Assembly: GCA_022842245.1 (NCBI GenBank) | Contig: JALHPZ010000016.1 | Span: 62,001 to 126,000, forward strand | Length of the DNA stretch: 64,000 bases | DNA from: Gemmataceae bacterium | GTDB lineage: Bacteria > Planctomycetota > Planctomycetia > Gemmatales > Gemmataceae | Reading direction: 5' to 3' | Shown here: positions 16,681 through 25,379 of the stretch, in pieces | How the letters are laid out: every line of letters starts with the position of its first letter | Position numbering within the stretch: the stretch's first letter is position 1 | Made by a program: the position numbers and the translations under genes | The notes under the pieces: model-generated | Told to the model about the DNA's origin: nothing | Database searches by the model: none | The model's input: the letters and a program-made list of their open reading frames with translations, nothing else

Positions 16681-18855
16681 ATGACGATGCTCGATCAAGT
16701 ACGCAATATCGGAATCATGGCCCACGTCGACGCCGGCAAAACCACGACCACCGAGCGGATCCTGTATTACAGCGGCACCAAGCACAAGGTCGGCGACGTC
16801 GACGACGGCGACACGACCACGGACTTCGACCCCTTGGAGCGTCAGAAGGGCATCACGATCAACTCCGCGGCCGTGTCCATCGACTGGGCGGACCGCGCGG
16901 GCAAGGACGTGCAGATCAACATCATCGACACGCCCGGCCACGTGGACTTCACGGCCGAGGTCGAGCGGTCCCTGCGCGTGCTGGACGGCGCCGTCGGCGT
17001 CTTCTGCGCCAAGGGCGGCGTGGAAGTGCAATCGGAAACGGTGTGGCGCCAGGCCACCAAGTACAAGGTTCCCCGCGTCGCCTACGTCAACAAGCTCGAC
17101 CGCATGGGTGCGGACTTCTGGGCCTGCGTCGAACAGATGAAGACGAAACTGCACGCCAACCCGTGCGTCGTCACGATTCCGGCCGGTCAGGACGAAGCCC
17201 TCGAAGGGATCATCGACCTCATCGGCATGAAGCTCATCACGCGGGATACGACCGACAAGACGAACCGCAAATTCTTCATCAACGACGTGCCGGCCAAGTA
17301 CCTCGACGAGGCCAAGACCCGTCGCGAGCAGATGCTCGATTCGCTATCCGCCGCGTCGGATGAAGTGACGGAGTTGATTCTCGAAGGCAAAGACGTGCCG
17401 GTGGATTTGATTCGCAAGACGCTCCGCAAGGGGACGCTCGAAGGGGTCTTCACGCCCGTGACCTGTGGGAGTTCCAAGAATTTCCACGGCGTCCAGCACC
17501 TGTTGGACCTTGTCGTGGATTGCCTCCCCAGTCCGTTGGACCGTCCGCCGGTCGATGGCATCAACCCGAAGACCAAGGATGTGGTCAAGCGTGCACCGGA
17601 TGCCAAGGAGCCGTTCTCCGCGCTGGCGTTCAAGACCGTGGCCGAACCGACCGGCGACCTCGTTTACATCCGCGTCTATTCCGGCGAAATGAAGCCGGGC
17701 GAAAACTACACAAACACGACCAACGGCAAACGGGAACGGATGGCCCGTTTCTACCGGATGATGGGCGACAAGCGGATCGAACTGGAAAAGGCCGGCCCCG
17801 GCGACATCGTGGCCGGGATCGGCTTGAAGGAAACCTATACGGGCAACACCCTTTGCGACCCGGAAAACCCGGTCGCGCTTGAATCGATCCAGTTCCCGAA
17901 GCCGGTGATTTCGCAGGCCCTGTCGTTCTCCAAGACATTGGACGCCGGCAAGGTCGGCGAAGCGCTCAACCGCCTCGTGCGCGACGACCCGACTTTGAAG
18001 ACGCACACTGACGAAGAAACCAAGGAAACGATTCTTTCCGGGATGGGCGAACTTCACCTGGAAATCTCGATTGAAAAGCTGAAGCGTGCCATCGGCGTGC
18101 TGCAGGAGAACACCGAACTGATCAAGCTCGGCAAGCCGCGCGTGGCGTACCGCCAGTGCCTGAGCAAGATGGTGGACTTCGAGTACAAGTTCGTGAAGCA
18201 GACGGGTGGCCGCGGGAAGTTCGCCGTCATCGTGGTGAAATACACGCCGCTGACGCCGGAGGCGATCGCGGAAAAGGTGGCCGAGATCGAGGAATTGAAC
18301 GACCCGAAGGTGAAGCCGGACCCGAACAACATCTACTTCGTGAACGCCATCACGCAGGGGGCGATTCCGAAGGAATACATTCCGAGCGTCGAGGAAGGCC
18401 TCCGCGAGGCGGCGAAGAAGGGGTACAAGTACCCGTTCCCGTTCGTGGACCTGGAGTTCGAACTCCACTTCGGCAAGTACCACGATGTGGACTCGTCGCA
18501 GGACGCGTTCTACCTGTGCGCACTCGAAGCCTTCCGCGAGGCGGAAAGCAAGGCGGGCATCACGCTGCTCGAACCGATCATGAAGGTCGTGGTGATTTCG
18601 CCCAAGGACTACCAGGGGCAGATCACGGGGAACATCAGCAGCAAGCGAGGCATCATCGAAGAAACGAGCGAAGAGAAGGGCGTCGCGAGCGTCATGGCCA
18701 AGATCCCGCTCGCCAATCTCTTCGGCTATACGAGCGACCTGCGCAGCGCAACGAAGGGCCAGGCGAGTTTCAGCATGGAGTTCAGCCACTACGCGCCGGT
18801 GTCGGTGGAACTGGCCGACCTTCCGCCGAACATCGCCCGGCCCGACAAGAAGTAA
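16681..18855 (+). CDS. fusA: Translation elongation factor G
   Basis: The 724-residue ribosomal translocase GTPase is complete. G1 is AHVDAGKTTT (residues 14-23), G2 is GITINSAA, G3 is DTPGHVDF and G4 is NKLDRMG. Domains II-V follow, with the C-terminal YTSDLRSATKGQASFSMEF block. The G2 region (TDFDPLERQKGITI) differs from the usual EF-G form (MDWMEQEKERGITI). The gene is isolated from rpsL/rpsG/tuf, so it may be one of the divergent EF-G types found in planctomycetes, perhaps with paralogues elsewhere. A weak promoter (TGGACA-N16-TACCAT) lies at 16461-16488, about 190 bases upstream. GGAAGG precedes the ATG. A strong terminator follows. Confidence 0.95.
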   Translation: MTMLDQVRNIGIMAHVDAGKTTTTERILYYSGTKHKVGDVDDGDTTTDFDPLERQKGITINSAAVSIDWADRAGKDVQINIIDTPGHVDFTAEVERSLRVLDGAVGVFCAKGGVEVQSETVWRQATKYKVPRVAYVNKLDRMGADFWACVEQMKTKLHANPCVVTIPAGQDEALEGIIDLIGMKLITRDTTDKTNRKFFINDVPAKYLDEAKTRREQMLDSLSAASDEVTELILEGKDVPVDLIRKTLRKGTLEGVFTPVTCGSSKNFHGVQHLLDLVVDCLPSPLDRPPVDGINPKTKDVVKRAPDAKEPFSALAFKTVAEPTGDLVYIRVYSGEMKPGENYTNTTNGKRERMARFYRMMGDKRIELEKAGPGDIVAGIGLKETYTGNTLCDPENPVALESIQFPKPVISQALSFSKTLDAGKVGEALNRLVRDDPTLKTHTDEETKETILSGMGELHLEISIEKLKRAIGVLQENTELIKLGKPRVAYRQCLSKMVDFEYKFVKQTGGRGKFAVIVVKYTPLTPEAIAEKVAEIEELNDPKVKPDPNNIYFVNAITQGAIPKEYIPSVEEGLREAAKKGYKYPFPFVDLEFELHFGKYHDVDSSQDAFYLCALEAFREAESKAGITLLEPIMKVVVISPKDYQGQITGNISSKRGIIEETSEEKGVASVMAKIPLANLFGYTSDLRSATKGQASFSMEFSHYAPVSVELADLPPNIARPDKK

Positions 18856-18876
18856 GTTGCCGAAGTCGAATCCAAA

Positions 18877-18910
18877 GGCCCTGTGACCCATGTCGCGGGG
18901 CCGTTCTTTT
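18877..18910 (+). terminator. Rho-independent terminator after fusA
   Basis: An 11-bp stem with two G-U pairs (18877-18887 with 18892-18902), a CCAT loop and the tail GTTCTTTT lies 21 bases after the EF-G stop. AAA precedes the stem, so it can also stop the convergent minus-strand operon that ends at 18909. Confidence 0.8.
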
Positions 18911-19829
18911 ACACAATCGTTGCCCGCAGCGGCCACTTCTCGCAGCGACGGCAAACCGAGATCTGTACGGCCGCGTCCGGTGCCCCGAAATCGAACCCCG
19001 CCGCCCGACGGAAACCTTCCGCGTCGGCGTCCTCCGCCGGCTTCCAGCGGGCGGCATCCGCCGGCGTCCATTCGCTCGAAGCCACTGTCAGCAAGTAATC
19101 CATCGGGTGTAAGCACGTCGCGCATTTCGGCACCCGGTCCGGCACGCGGGGCCAGCCCCCGAGTTTCACGCCCCGCGCCGGCAATTCCAGATCCCGCGCC
19201 TCGGCCACCGTCCGCCGCATTGATTCCGGCATCAACTCCAGGGGAGGCAACTCGGTTAACCGCTCGGGAAAGATTCGGCAGGCCACCGGCACGAAACCCA
19301 AGTCTGCCGACTCTGGTATCTCCGGATTCGCAATCGGTACGTTACCCTCGCGTGCGTGCCAGACGCCGACGACATGCGGCGCGCCGGCCTTCGTTGTGCG
19401 CGGCGACCAGAACAGTTGGAAGAGGTCCGTTTTGGGTCGCTTCGGAAATTGCGGCGGCAGGTCGTCCGCTCGAACTTGCAGAACCGCCGCCATCGGCATG
19501 CGATGCTCCGGACATTGCGGCCAGGGTTCCGCGGCCGGCCAGAAGAACGCACCGCCGAGTTTCGATTCGTCCGGTCGCGGCTCGTCCCCGAAACGCGGAT
19601 GCAACCGTATCGCGACCCGTGCCAGCGGTTTTAGTTCCGGGTACCGTAAGAGCGGATCGCTGGCCGGCTTCGGCGTCGTCCGCACGGCGCCGAACGGTAC
19701 CCGATGCGATTCGAGCATCGCGAGGTGCTTCTCGCGTGCGATCCGGTCCGCGCGCGGACCGGGCGGAGTCGATCGCGAACAACCCGCGACCAGCACGGGT
19801 GCGAAGCCAAGAAACTGCCGCCGGTTCAT
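18909..19829 (-). CDS. YwqG-like (DUF1963) lipoprotein
   Basis: 306 residues starting MNRRQFLGFAPVLVAGC. The hydrophobic segment ends in a lipobox (LVAGC, Cys17), so the protein is probably lipid-anchored outside the inner membrane. The body matches the YwqG/DUF1963 pattern: GGAFFWPAAEPWPQCPEH, MAAVLQVRADDLP, then a C-terminal CATC pair and the family-like LTVASSEWTP. The role of the family is unknown. Its ATG overlaps the stop of the upstream methyltransferase gene (ATGA), making it the last gene of the sbcD-sbcC operon. It ends inside the bidirectional terminator shared with fusA. Confidence 0.8.
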   Translation of the reverse strand: MNRRQFLGFAPVLVAGCSRSTPPGPRADRIAREKHLAMLESHRVPFGAVRTTPKPASDPLLRYPELKPLARVAIRLHPRFGDEPRPDESKLGGAFFWPAAEPWPQCPEHRMPMAAVLQVRADDLPPQFPKRPKTDLFQLFWSPRTTKAGAPHVVGVWHAREGNVPIANPEIPESADLGFVPVACRIFPERLTELPPLELMPESMRRTVAEARDLELPARGVKLGGWPRVPDRVPKCATCLHPMDYLLTVASSEWTPADAARWKPAEDADAEGFRRAAGFDFGAPDAAVQISVCRRCEKWPLRATIV

Positions 19830-20467
19830 GCCGGTCCTTTCTTCGCCAAGGCCCAGACGACGATCGGGAAATCCGGCTCGTTGTCCAACGAATGCCGCCA
19901 TTTCTGATAGATCGTCCAGCGCGGGCCGAAATTCGATCGCACGCACGCGCGATTGCCCCACGATCCCGTGACGATGGCATCGAGCGGAAAGCCGCATTCG
20001 GCGAGGAAATACTTCAGGCCGGTTTCGGTCCAGCGCGAGCAATCCACGGGATACGGATGCACCTTCACAAGGAACGGCGTGCTGATGAGGGCATGCCCGC
20101 CGGGGTTGAGCATCGCGTGGACGTTGCGCCCGGCCCGGTAGGGCCAGAGCAAGTGCTCGAACACCTGCTCGGCGATGACGAGATCGAACGTCTCGGGATG
20201 CGGGGCTTCGCAGATGTCGAACGCGGGAAATTCGAGTGCGCGGTAATCGCGGAACATATTGGGGCGATCCCAGAACCGGCCGGAGATTTCGCAGGCCTTG
20301 ATCGTGGAGGGATTCAAGCCCGCGACGAGGCGCTCGAGTTCGCGATTGAGGACGACACGCATCCATTGATCGTGGGCATGGCCGGACCAGACCCACGGCC
20401 CCACGAGCCGATTCAACCATTGCCACCGCGGGCTGGAAAGCGTTCGTTCGAGGTAGTTCATCGCCAT
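19826..20467 (-). CDS. Class I SAM-dependent methyltransferase
   Basis: A protein of 213 residues with a shortened class I methyltransferase core. Motif I is atypical (IKACEISGRFW), followed by FDLVIAEQVFEHLLWP (motif II region), NPGGHALISTPF (motif III region) and a C-terminal strand. The 'EHLLWPYRAGRNVHAMLNPGG' layout is like methyltransferase type 11 enzymes found near sugar or nucleoside pathways. The substrate is unknown. The ATG follows the sbcC stop directly (TGAATG), and the 3' end overlaps the next gene by 4 bases, so it is translationally coupled on both sides. Its presence in a nuclease operon is odd. Confidence 0.8.
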   Translation of the reverse strand: MAMNYLERTLSSPRWQWLNRLVGPWVWSGHAHDQWMRVVLNRELERLVAGLNPSTIKACEISGRFWDRPNMFRDYRALEFPAFDICEAPHPETFDLVIAEQVFEHLLWPYRAGRNVHAMLNPGGHALISTPFLVKVHPYPVDCSRWTETGLKYFLAECGFPLDAIVTGSWGNRACVRSNFGPRWTIYQKWRHSLDNEPDFPIVVWALAKKGPA

Positions 20468-23400
20468 TCATCGTTCCATGCGGGCCACCCGCGTCGCGCC
20501 GTCGACGAGTTCGAAGCGATAGCCGTCGTCGAACGCGTCGGCGAATTCTTCCTGGTGGCTGACCAGAAGGATGCGGTGCAGGTAGGCGCGAAGGTTTTGA
20601 AGTTCCTGGATCATCGACTGCCGGCCGGTCCGGTCGAGGCTGCCAAAGCCTTCGTCGATGATGACGCACTCGATCGGGAGGTGCCGTCGGCTGGCGTATT
20701 GGCCAATTCCCAGCGCGAGGGCCACGGCGACGCGGAATTTCTGGCTGCCGGAGAGGAATGCCACATTGATGGGCGCGCTTCCGGTCGCGCGGTTCACGCA
20801 CTCGAGGTCCAGCGCTTTCTCCGCGCCGGCGAGGTCGTCCGTGCCCGTGAAGGTCAGGAACAACTGGCCGCCGGACAGTCGGTCCAGGACGGCGTTGGCG
20901 CAATCGACGATCTGCCGTTCCGCCTTGCGGACGAGGTGCCGCTGCAACCGGTCGCGGCCCAACAATTCCGCCAGGATCTTATACCGCTGGAATTCGAGTT
21001 CGGTCGCCAGGGACTGATCTCCGAGTTCGGCGCGTCGCGACCGGTGGAAGTCGAAGGTCGATTTGGTCCGATGGGCCGATTCCCGCTCCTTGTCCCGTTC
21101 CTCGTACTCGGTTTGGGCGGCGACGATTTCCATTTGGATCTGGTCGGGGTGCTGTCGCGCCGGCTCCGGAAACGCCGCGCAGATCGACTCGCGTTCGGCG
21201 ATTTCCTCGCGAATCGAGGCCAGGCTGCCCCGGGCCGTTTCCAAACTCCGGAAAGTGGCTTCCACGCCCTCTGCGACGAGCGTGTCGTGTTCGGATTTCC
21301 AGGTGTAGTACTCGTTCATTCCGGCTTTGGCCGCGAGTTCGCGCCAGTCTGGTGATAGTTTCGCCAGTTCCCGCTCGATCAATTCGCGGCAATGGGTTCG
21401 CGTGACGTCCTCGGTATGCAGTTTTCCGACAAGTTCCGTGCGCGTCGTCGTGGCGTCGTGGGCCTCCTTGCCGAGCTTGTCGATTTCGTTCTCGACCGCG
21501 AGGAGATTGGAACGGGCCGCTTGGATCGTATTCTGCAACGCCTGCTCGGCGCTCTGCCGATCGATGTACTCGCGACGGATCGCGAGCACGTCGCCGGACG
21601 GAATCCGAGATTGCAGTTTTTCCAGCGACCGGGCGGCGGAATCGCGCTCGGCGTGGAGTTGCCGCCACCGCTCGGTAGCGTCGTCGGCGAGGCGAAGGGA
21701 TCGCTCCGACTCCGCGAGCCGCCCGCACTCGCGCGTGAGGGCCGAGAGCTCGTCCCGTTGCGGGAACCGGGTGTCCGTCCAGTCGGTCGGATCGGACGGC
21801 GCGATGCGCTTCGCGTAGTCCTTCGGTAGTTCCGCGTAAGCCAGCTTGAGCGAGCGCAGCAGTCTCGTCTCGTCCGTCGCGGCGTGCTTGCGTTCCACAT
21901 CGTGTGCGCGGTATTCCTCGCGAAGCCGATCCAATTCCGCCCGGGCTTCCCGCTCCCATTCGGCGTTGGTCCGCTCCCGATCGGCGGCGGCGCGGCGGGC
22001 GGATTCGCAGGCGTCGCGTTCGGCCTCGGCGCGGCGAAGTTCGTCTTCGCGGCGAGACTTTTCGTCCGCGAGATGCTCCGGCGTGAGCGGCTGACTGCAG
22101 GCCCGACAGGTCGTCTCGTCCAACAGGGAATGGAACGATTCGAGCCATTCCGCCGACTGCCGGGCCAGGGCCGCGGCGGCCGCGGCTCGCTCGTCGGCCA
22201 CGAGCCTTTCATTCCGGGCTTTCGCGAATGACCGTTCGATCTCGGTGAACTTTTCTCGTTTCAATTCGCCTTCCGCACGCACCTCGGCGATCCGCCGATC
22301 GGCGCTTTCGATTCGTTGTCTCACCGAGGCAAGTTCGATCCGATCGTCGTGGATTCGTTGCAGAATGGGGAGTACTCGGACCAGTTCGCGGAGGCGTTCG
22401 ACGTCCTTCTGAGCCGAGTCGCGGACGGAGCGCGGGTCGGTTTCGAATGCGGCGAGTTGACGGTCGCAATCGGCGAGTTTCGCGGCTTGCTCCTCGGCGA
22501 GTTCCACCGACTTGAGAATTCCCGACAGTTCGCGGAGCCGGACGTTCCCCTCTTCGACCGCCTTCAGGTTCCGGTCGAGTTCGAGGCGGAGCGTGTCCCG
22601 CTTTCGTCGGGCGGTCTTATCCGCACTTTCGGTGAGCGTTTGTCGTTGAACGGCCGCGTCCCGTTCGGCCTTCCATCGCTCCGTCTTCTTTTCGGATTCG
22701 ATCAACTTCGCGCGCGTGGTGACGACGACATGGGCCGCCGGAAGAACGCCGCGAAGTTCCAGAAGTCGCGAATGCGACCGTTCGATCCGGATCGCCGAGC
22801 CGAGCAGGTACTCGGCCTTCTTCAACTTCTCGCGGGACTGGGCCAGTTTTTGCTCGGCCTCGACCCATTGGCCGGCTTGAACCGAAAGCCCTTTCAGCGA
22901 TTCCAGCCGCTCCCCGGCCGAGCGTCGTGCCGCGTCCGCTCGTTCGATTGATTCAATGGCCGACTGGTATTCCGCATCGGTGATGATCGGCACCGATTCC
23001 GTTTGAGCCTGGATCGCTTCCAACTGGTATTTCAACGTCTTCTTGCGATCGTTCGCGGCCTCGGCGAGGGCTTGATACCGTTTCAGATCGACGATGCGCG
23101 CCAGCACCTCCGCGCGGCCGCTGGGCTTGCTGTCCAGCAGCTTTTCGGCTTTACCCTGCAACAACAACACGGACGATGTGAACGTTTCGTAATCCAGCCC
23201 GATCTGGCCTTCGATCCATTTCTCGAAATCGACTTTCTTGTTCGTGTCCTCGACGGCCGACCAGTCGTCGCCATCGGCGCGAAAGACCTGCTGCGTCCCG
23301 CTCGCAGAGCCGGACTTCGTGCGCTTGAGCGTGCGCACAATGCGGAAGAGCCTGCCGTCGATGCGGAAGTCGAAGACAACCCGGAGTTCCTTCGAATCCT

Positions 23401-23596
23401 TGTTGATGAGCTCGATCGCGTTCTGGCTGCCGCCCCGGTGGTGGCCAAACAACGCATAAGTGACGGCGTCGAAGATCGCCGACTTGCCCGATCCGTTCGC
23501 GCCGGACAGCATCCAGATGGCCGCGCCGTCGAACGGAACGGTCTGCTCCTCTCGATACGAAAGGAATCCGGATAACTGGATGCGCTGCGGGATCAC
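20468..23596 (-). CDS. sbcC: SbcC/Rad50-type nuclease subunit (SMC-like ATPase)
   Basis: 1042 residues. Walker A GANGSGKS lies at residues 32-39, with Rad50-type LINKDSKELRV after it. Long heptad-like coiled coils (about 180-480 and 520-850) flank a zinc-hook CRAC (Cys497, Cys500). The C-terminal lobe has the ABC signature (AFLSGSQKFRVAVALA), Walker B and D-loop (ECVIIDEGFGSLD) and an H-loop (LLVSHQEEF). With SbcD it forms the complex that opens and trims hairpin and blocked DNA ends. It overlaps sbcD by 4 bases (ATGA). The family is usually about 1000 residues, so the gene is complete. It may be relevant that this genome region contains several long palindromes, which are SbcCD substrates. 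Confidence 0.93.
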   Translation of the reverse strand: MIPQRIQLSGFLSYREEQTVPFDGAAIWMLSGANGSGKSAIFDAVTYALFGHHRGGSQNAIELINKDSKELRVVFDFRIDGRLFRIVRTLKRTKSGSASGTQQVFRADGDDWSAVEDTNKKVDFEKWIEGQIGLDYETFTSSVLLLQGKAEKLLDSKPSGRAEVLARIVDLKRYQALAEAANDRKKTLKYQLEAIQAQTESVPIITDAEYQSAIESIERADAARRSAGERLESLKGLSVQAGQWVEAEQKLAQSREKLKKAEYLLGSAIRIERSHSRLLELRGVLPAAHVVVTTRAKLIESEKKTERWKAERDAAVQRQTLTESADKTARRKRDTLRLELDRNLKAVEEGNVRLRELSGILKSVELAEEQAAKLADCDRQLAAFETDPRSVRDSAQKDVERLRELVRVLPILQRIHDDRIELASVRQRIESADRRIAEVRAEGELKREKFTEIERSFAKARNERLVADERAAAAAALARQSAEWLESFHSLLDETTCRACSQPLTPEHLADEKSRREDELRRAEAERDACESARRAAADRERTNAEWEREARAELDRLREEYRAHDVERKHAATDETRLLRSLKLAYAELPKDYAKRIAPSDPTDWTDTRFPQRDELSALTRECGRLAESERSLRLADDATERWRQLHAERDSAARSLEKLQSRIPSGDVLAIRREYIDRQSAEQALQNTIQAARSNLLAVENEIDKLGKEAHDATTTRTELVGKLHTEDVTRTHCRELIERELAKLSPDWRELAAKAGMNEYYTWKSEHDTLVAEGVEATFRSLETARGSLASIREEIAERESICAAFPEPARQHPDQIQMEIVAAQTEYEERDKERESAHRTKSTFDFHRSRRAELGDQSLATELEFQRYKILAELLGRDRLQRHLVRKAERQIVDCANAVLDRLSGGQLFLTFTGTDDLAGAEKALDLECVNRATGSAPINVAFLSGSQKFRVAVALALGIGQYASRRHLPIECVIIDEGFGSLDRTGRQSMIQELQNLRAYLHRILLVSHQEEFADAFDDGYRFELVDGATRVARMER

Positions 23597-24810
23597 GGTG
23601 TGTCGCTTTCCTCGATCAGGGCGTTCAGTCGAGTCAGGAGTTCGGCACGCTCGCCCTCGTCGTGGAATGCGAGTTCCGATTCGGCATAGTCGCGGACGGT
23701 TTCGGCGAAATTGTGGCTGCGCTCGGCCGGGGGAGATGTCAGCGTCGGGCCGATGTCGTTCGTTTCCGTCCAGTCGCGGGCGTACCAGCGAGGAAAGATC
23801 GCCTCCAGGTCGCGGAGGATCTCTTCGAGATTGTCTTTGCCCCGTGTGTAGCGGATGCGGAGCTTCACCAGATCGTCCGTCGGCTCCGGATATTCGGCGC
23901 GCAGGCGGGCGAGGTCTTCCGTGGGGTCGTTCACGATCACTTCGAAAATGCCTGTCGAGGGCAGTGGCAGTTCAACGATTTCGCCGACGGTGCCGTTCGG
24001 ACCAAGCTCGAAGAGGACGGTTCGCTTGGAGTCCAGTTGCTCGCCGAGGTCCATTTTCTCGATGCTGCCGCTGTAGCGGACGTGCCGGTGGCCGCCGAGG
24101 CACTGGGGTTTGTGGATGTGGCCGAGGGCGACGTAGACGTATTGCTCGGCCATCCGGGCATCGTTCACCTGAACGTCGTCGTCGAGATTCAATCGGAAGA
24201 GGCTCGTACCGATGTCCGCCCCGCGCACCGTCGCGTGCGCCACGAGGACCGTGGGGATCGATTCGAAGCGGGCGTGCTCGCGGAATCCCTGCAAGGTCCG
24301 CTCGAAGGCGGAGATCAGCATTTTCTGCTTCTCATCCGGCGAAGTGTACTTTTGGTGGGACTCTCCTTGCAGGTAGCGTGTCGGCGTGGGATAGGGCATC
24401 AGGATGAACTGGATGCCGCCCAACCGGAGAAAGGTCGGTTCGGCGGCGAGGTAGAACCGGCCCGGGGGAACGGGATCACCCGGCGCGCCGACCATCGGCG
24501 CCGCGAGCGCCATCGCGTGCGAGAGCGTGCGGCAGAAGTTCTCGTTGTCGTGGTTGCCGGTGATGGCAAGGATCGTTCCGCCGCGACCTAGGAAATCGGC
24601 GAAGACTTCCTGCCAGTGGTGGATCGTCTCACGCAGGGTATCGGGGCGCGCCAGCTCGCTGAAGAGGTCCCCGGCGACGAGGAGCGTATCGACCTTGTGG
24701 TCGTGGCACTGCTTCGCGACGCGTTCGACGGCGCGGCGCAGATCGGCGGTACGGTCGATGCGGCCGAGCCGGTCGCCGAGGTGCCAGTCGGCCGTGTGAA
24801 GGATGCGCAT
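23593..24810 (-). CDS. sbcD: SbcD/Mre11-type exonuclease subunit
   Basis: The 405-residue calcineurin-like phosphoesterase contains all family motifs. These are DWHLGD (Asp8, His10), AGDLFSE, TGNHDNEN, a His in VAHATV and GHIHKPQ near residue 230. A capping domain and C-terminal helical tail follow and contact SbcC. The protein supplies the Mn2+-dependent nuclease active site of the SbcCD complex. It is the first gene of the four-gene operon. The upstream gap holds an imperfect inverted repeat element and not an obvious promoter, so transcription may also come through from the ferredoxin gene. Confidence 0.93.
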   Translation of the reverse strand: MRILHTADWHLGDRLGRIDRTADLRRAVERVAKQCHDHKVDTLLVAGDLFSELARPDTLRETIHHWQEVFADFLGRGGTILAITGNHDNENFCRTLSHAMALAAPMVGAPGDPVPPGRFYLAAEPTFLRLGGIQFILMPYPTPTRYLQGESHQKYTSPDEKQKMLISAFERTLQGFREHARFESIPTVLVAHATVRGADIGTSLFRLNLDDDVQVNDARMAEQYVYVALGHIHKPQCLGGHRHVRYSGSIEKMDLGEQLDSKRTVLFELGPNGTVGEIVELPLPSTGIFEVIVNDPTEDLARLRAEYPEPTDDLVKLRIRYTRGKDNLEEILRDLEAIFPRWYARDWTETNDIGPTLTSPPAERSHNFAETVRDYAESELAFHDEGERAELLTRLNALIEESDTP

Positions 24811-24831
24811 GATGAATAAAGCAAATCACGA

Positions 24832-24922
24832 TTCACCGCGGAGGACGCAAAAGAGGCAGAGAGGAAGATTGGAATTCTGAAAACAGTCTTCTCTCTGCGA
24901 ACTCCGCGTTCTCTGCGGTGAA
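24832..24922. repeat. Imperfect inverted repeat between ferredoxin and sbcD genes
   Basis: Arms at about 24832-24868 (starting TTCACCGCGGAGGACGC) and 24886-24922 (ending TTCTCTGCGGTGAA) pair with several mismatches around an AT-richer centre. It almost fills the gap between two minus-strand genes. The purine-rich 'CGCAGAG' vocabulary differs from the flanking genes and matches a dispersed repeat type that I recall from planctomycete genomes; this needs a search. Confidence 0.7.
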
Positions 24923-24927
24923 AACCC

Positions 24928-25284
24928 TTACTTCGTTCCCCAGACCGGCGGCGGGGCGATGGCATCCGTCGGGCGCTTGCCGGCGTCGGCGCGCCCGCTG
25001 CCCGCGAGCCGGCTGACGACGCGCACGGTCATGTCCCGATCGCACGCAAGCTGGCAGCTCAGCCGCACGCCGGAAATCCCCTTCGCGGCCAGCACGGCCT
25101 TCTCGGCTTCTGTCATCGTGTTCGGTTCGCCGGCGAGGAATTCCACGCGGCACGTCGTGCAGCGGGCGTTGCCGCCGCAGGCGTGCAACTGGTCCACCTT
25201 CGCGACGTCCGTCAGCGCGAGGATCAGCCGTTGCCCGTCCGCCACGTCGAACGCGCCCAATCCGTCCACAGTCAGTTTCGCCAT
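24928..25284 (-). CDS. [2Fe-2S] ferredoxin (adrenodoxin/plant-type fold)
   Basis: 118 residues. The cluster ligands are in CGGNARCTTC (C-x5-C-x2-C) with the fourth Cys in RLSCQLAC, the pattern of [2Fe-2S] ferredoxins. The family tail before it (MTEAEKAVLAAKGISGVRLSCQ) is also typical. The last 25 residues (AGSGRADAGKRPTDAIAPPP) are a low-complexity extension beyond the fold. It is a soluble electron carrier with unknown partner. No reductase or oxygenase lies nearby. It is oriented with sbcD downstream on the same strand and is divergent from the ABC transporter operon. Confidence 0.9.
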   Translation of the reverse strand: MAKLTVDGLGAFDVADGQRLILALTDVAKVDQLHACGGNARCTTCRVEFLAGEPNTMTEAEKAVLAAKGISGVRLSCQLACDRDMTVRVVSRLAGSGRADAGKRPTDAIAPPPVWGTK

Positions 25285-25379
25285 GTCATTCTCCGAAAAA
25301 TCGTTCCGTACCGCAATTTGTAGGCTTTCGCGGCGAATGTTCTATGACTACGGAAGTGTGATCCCGTCGGAGGAAACCC

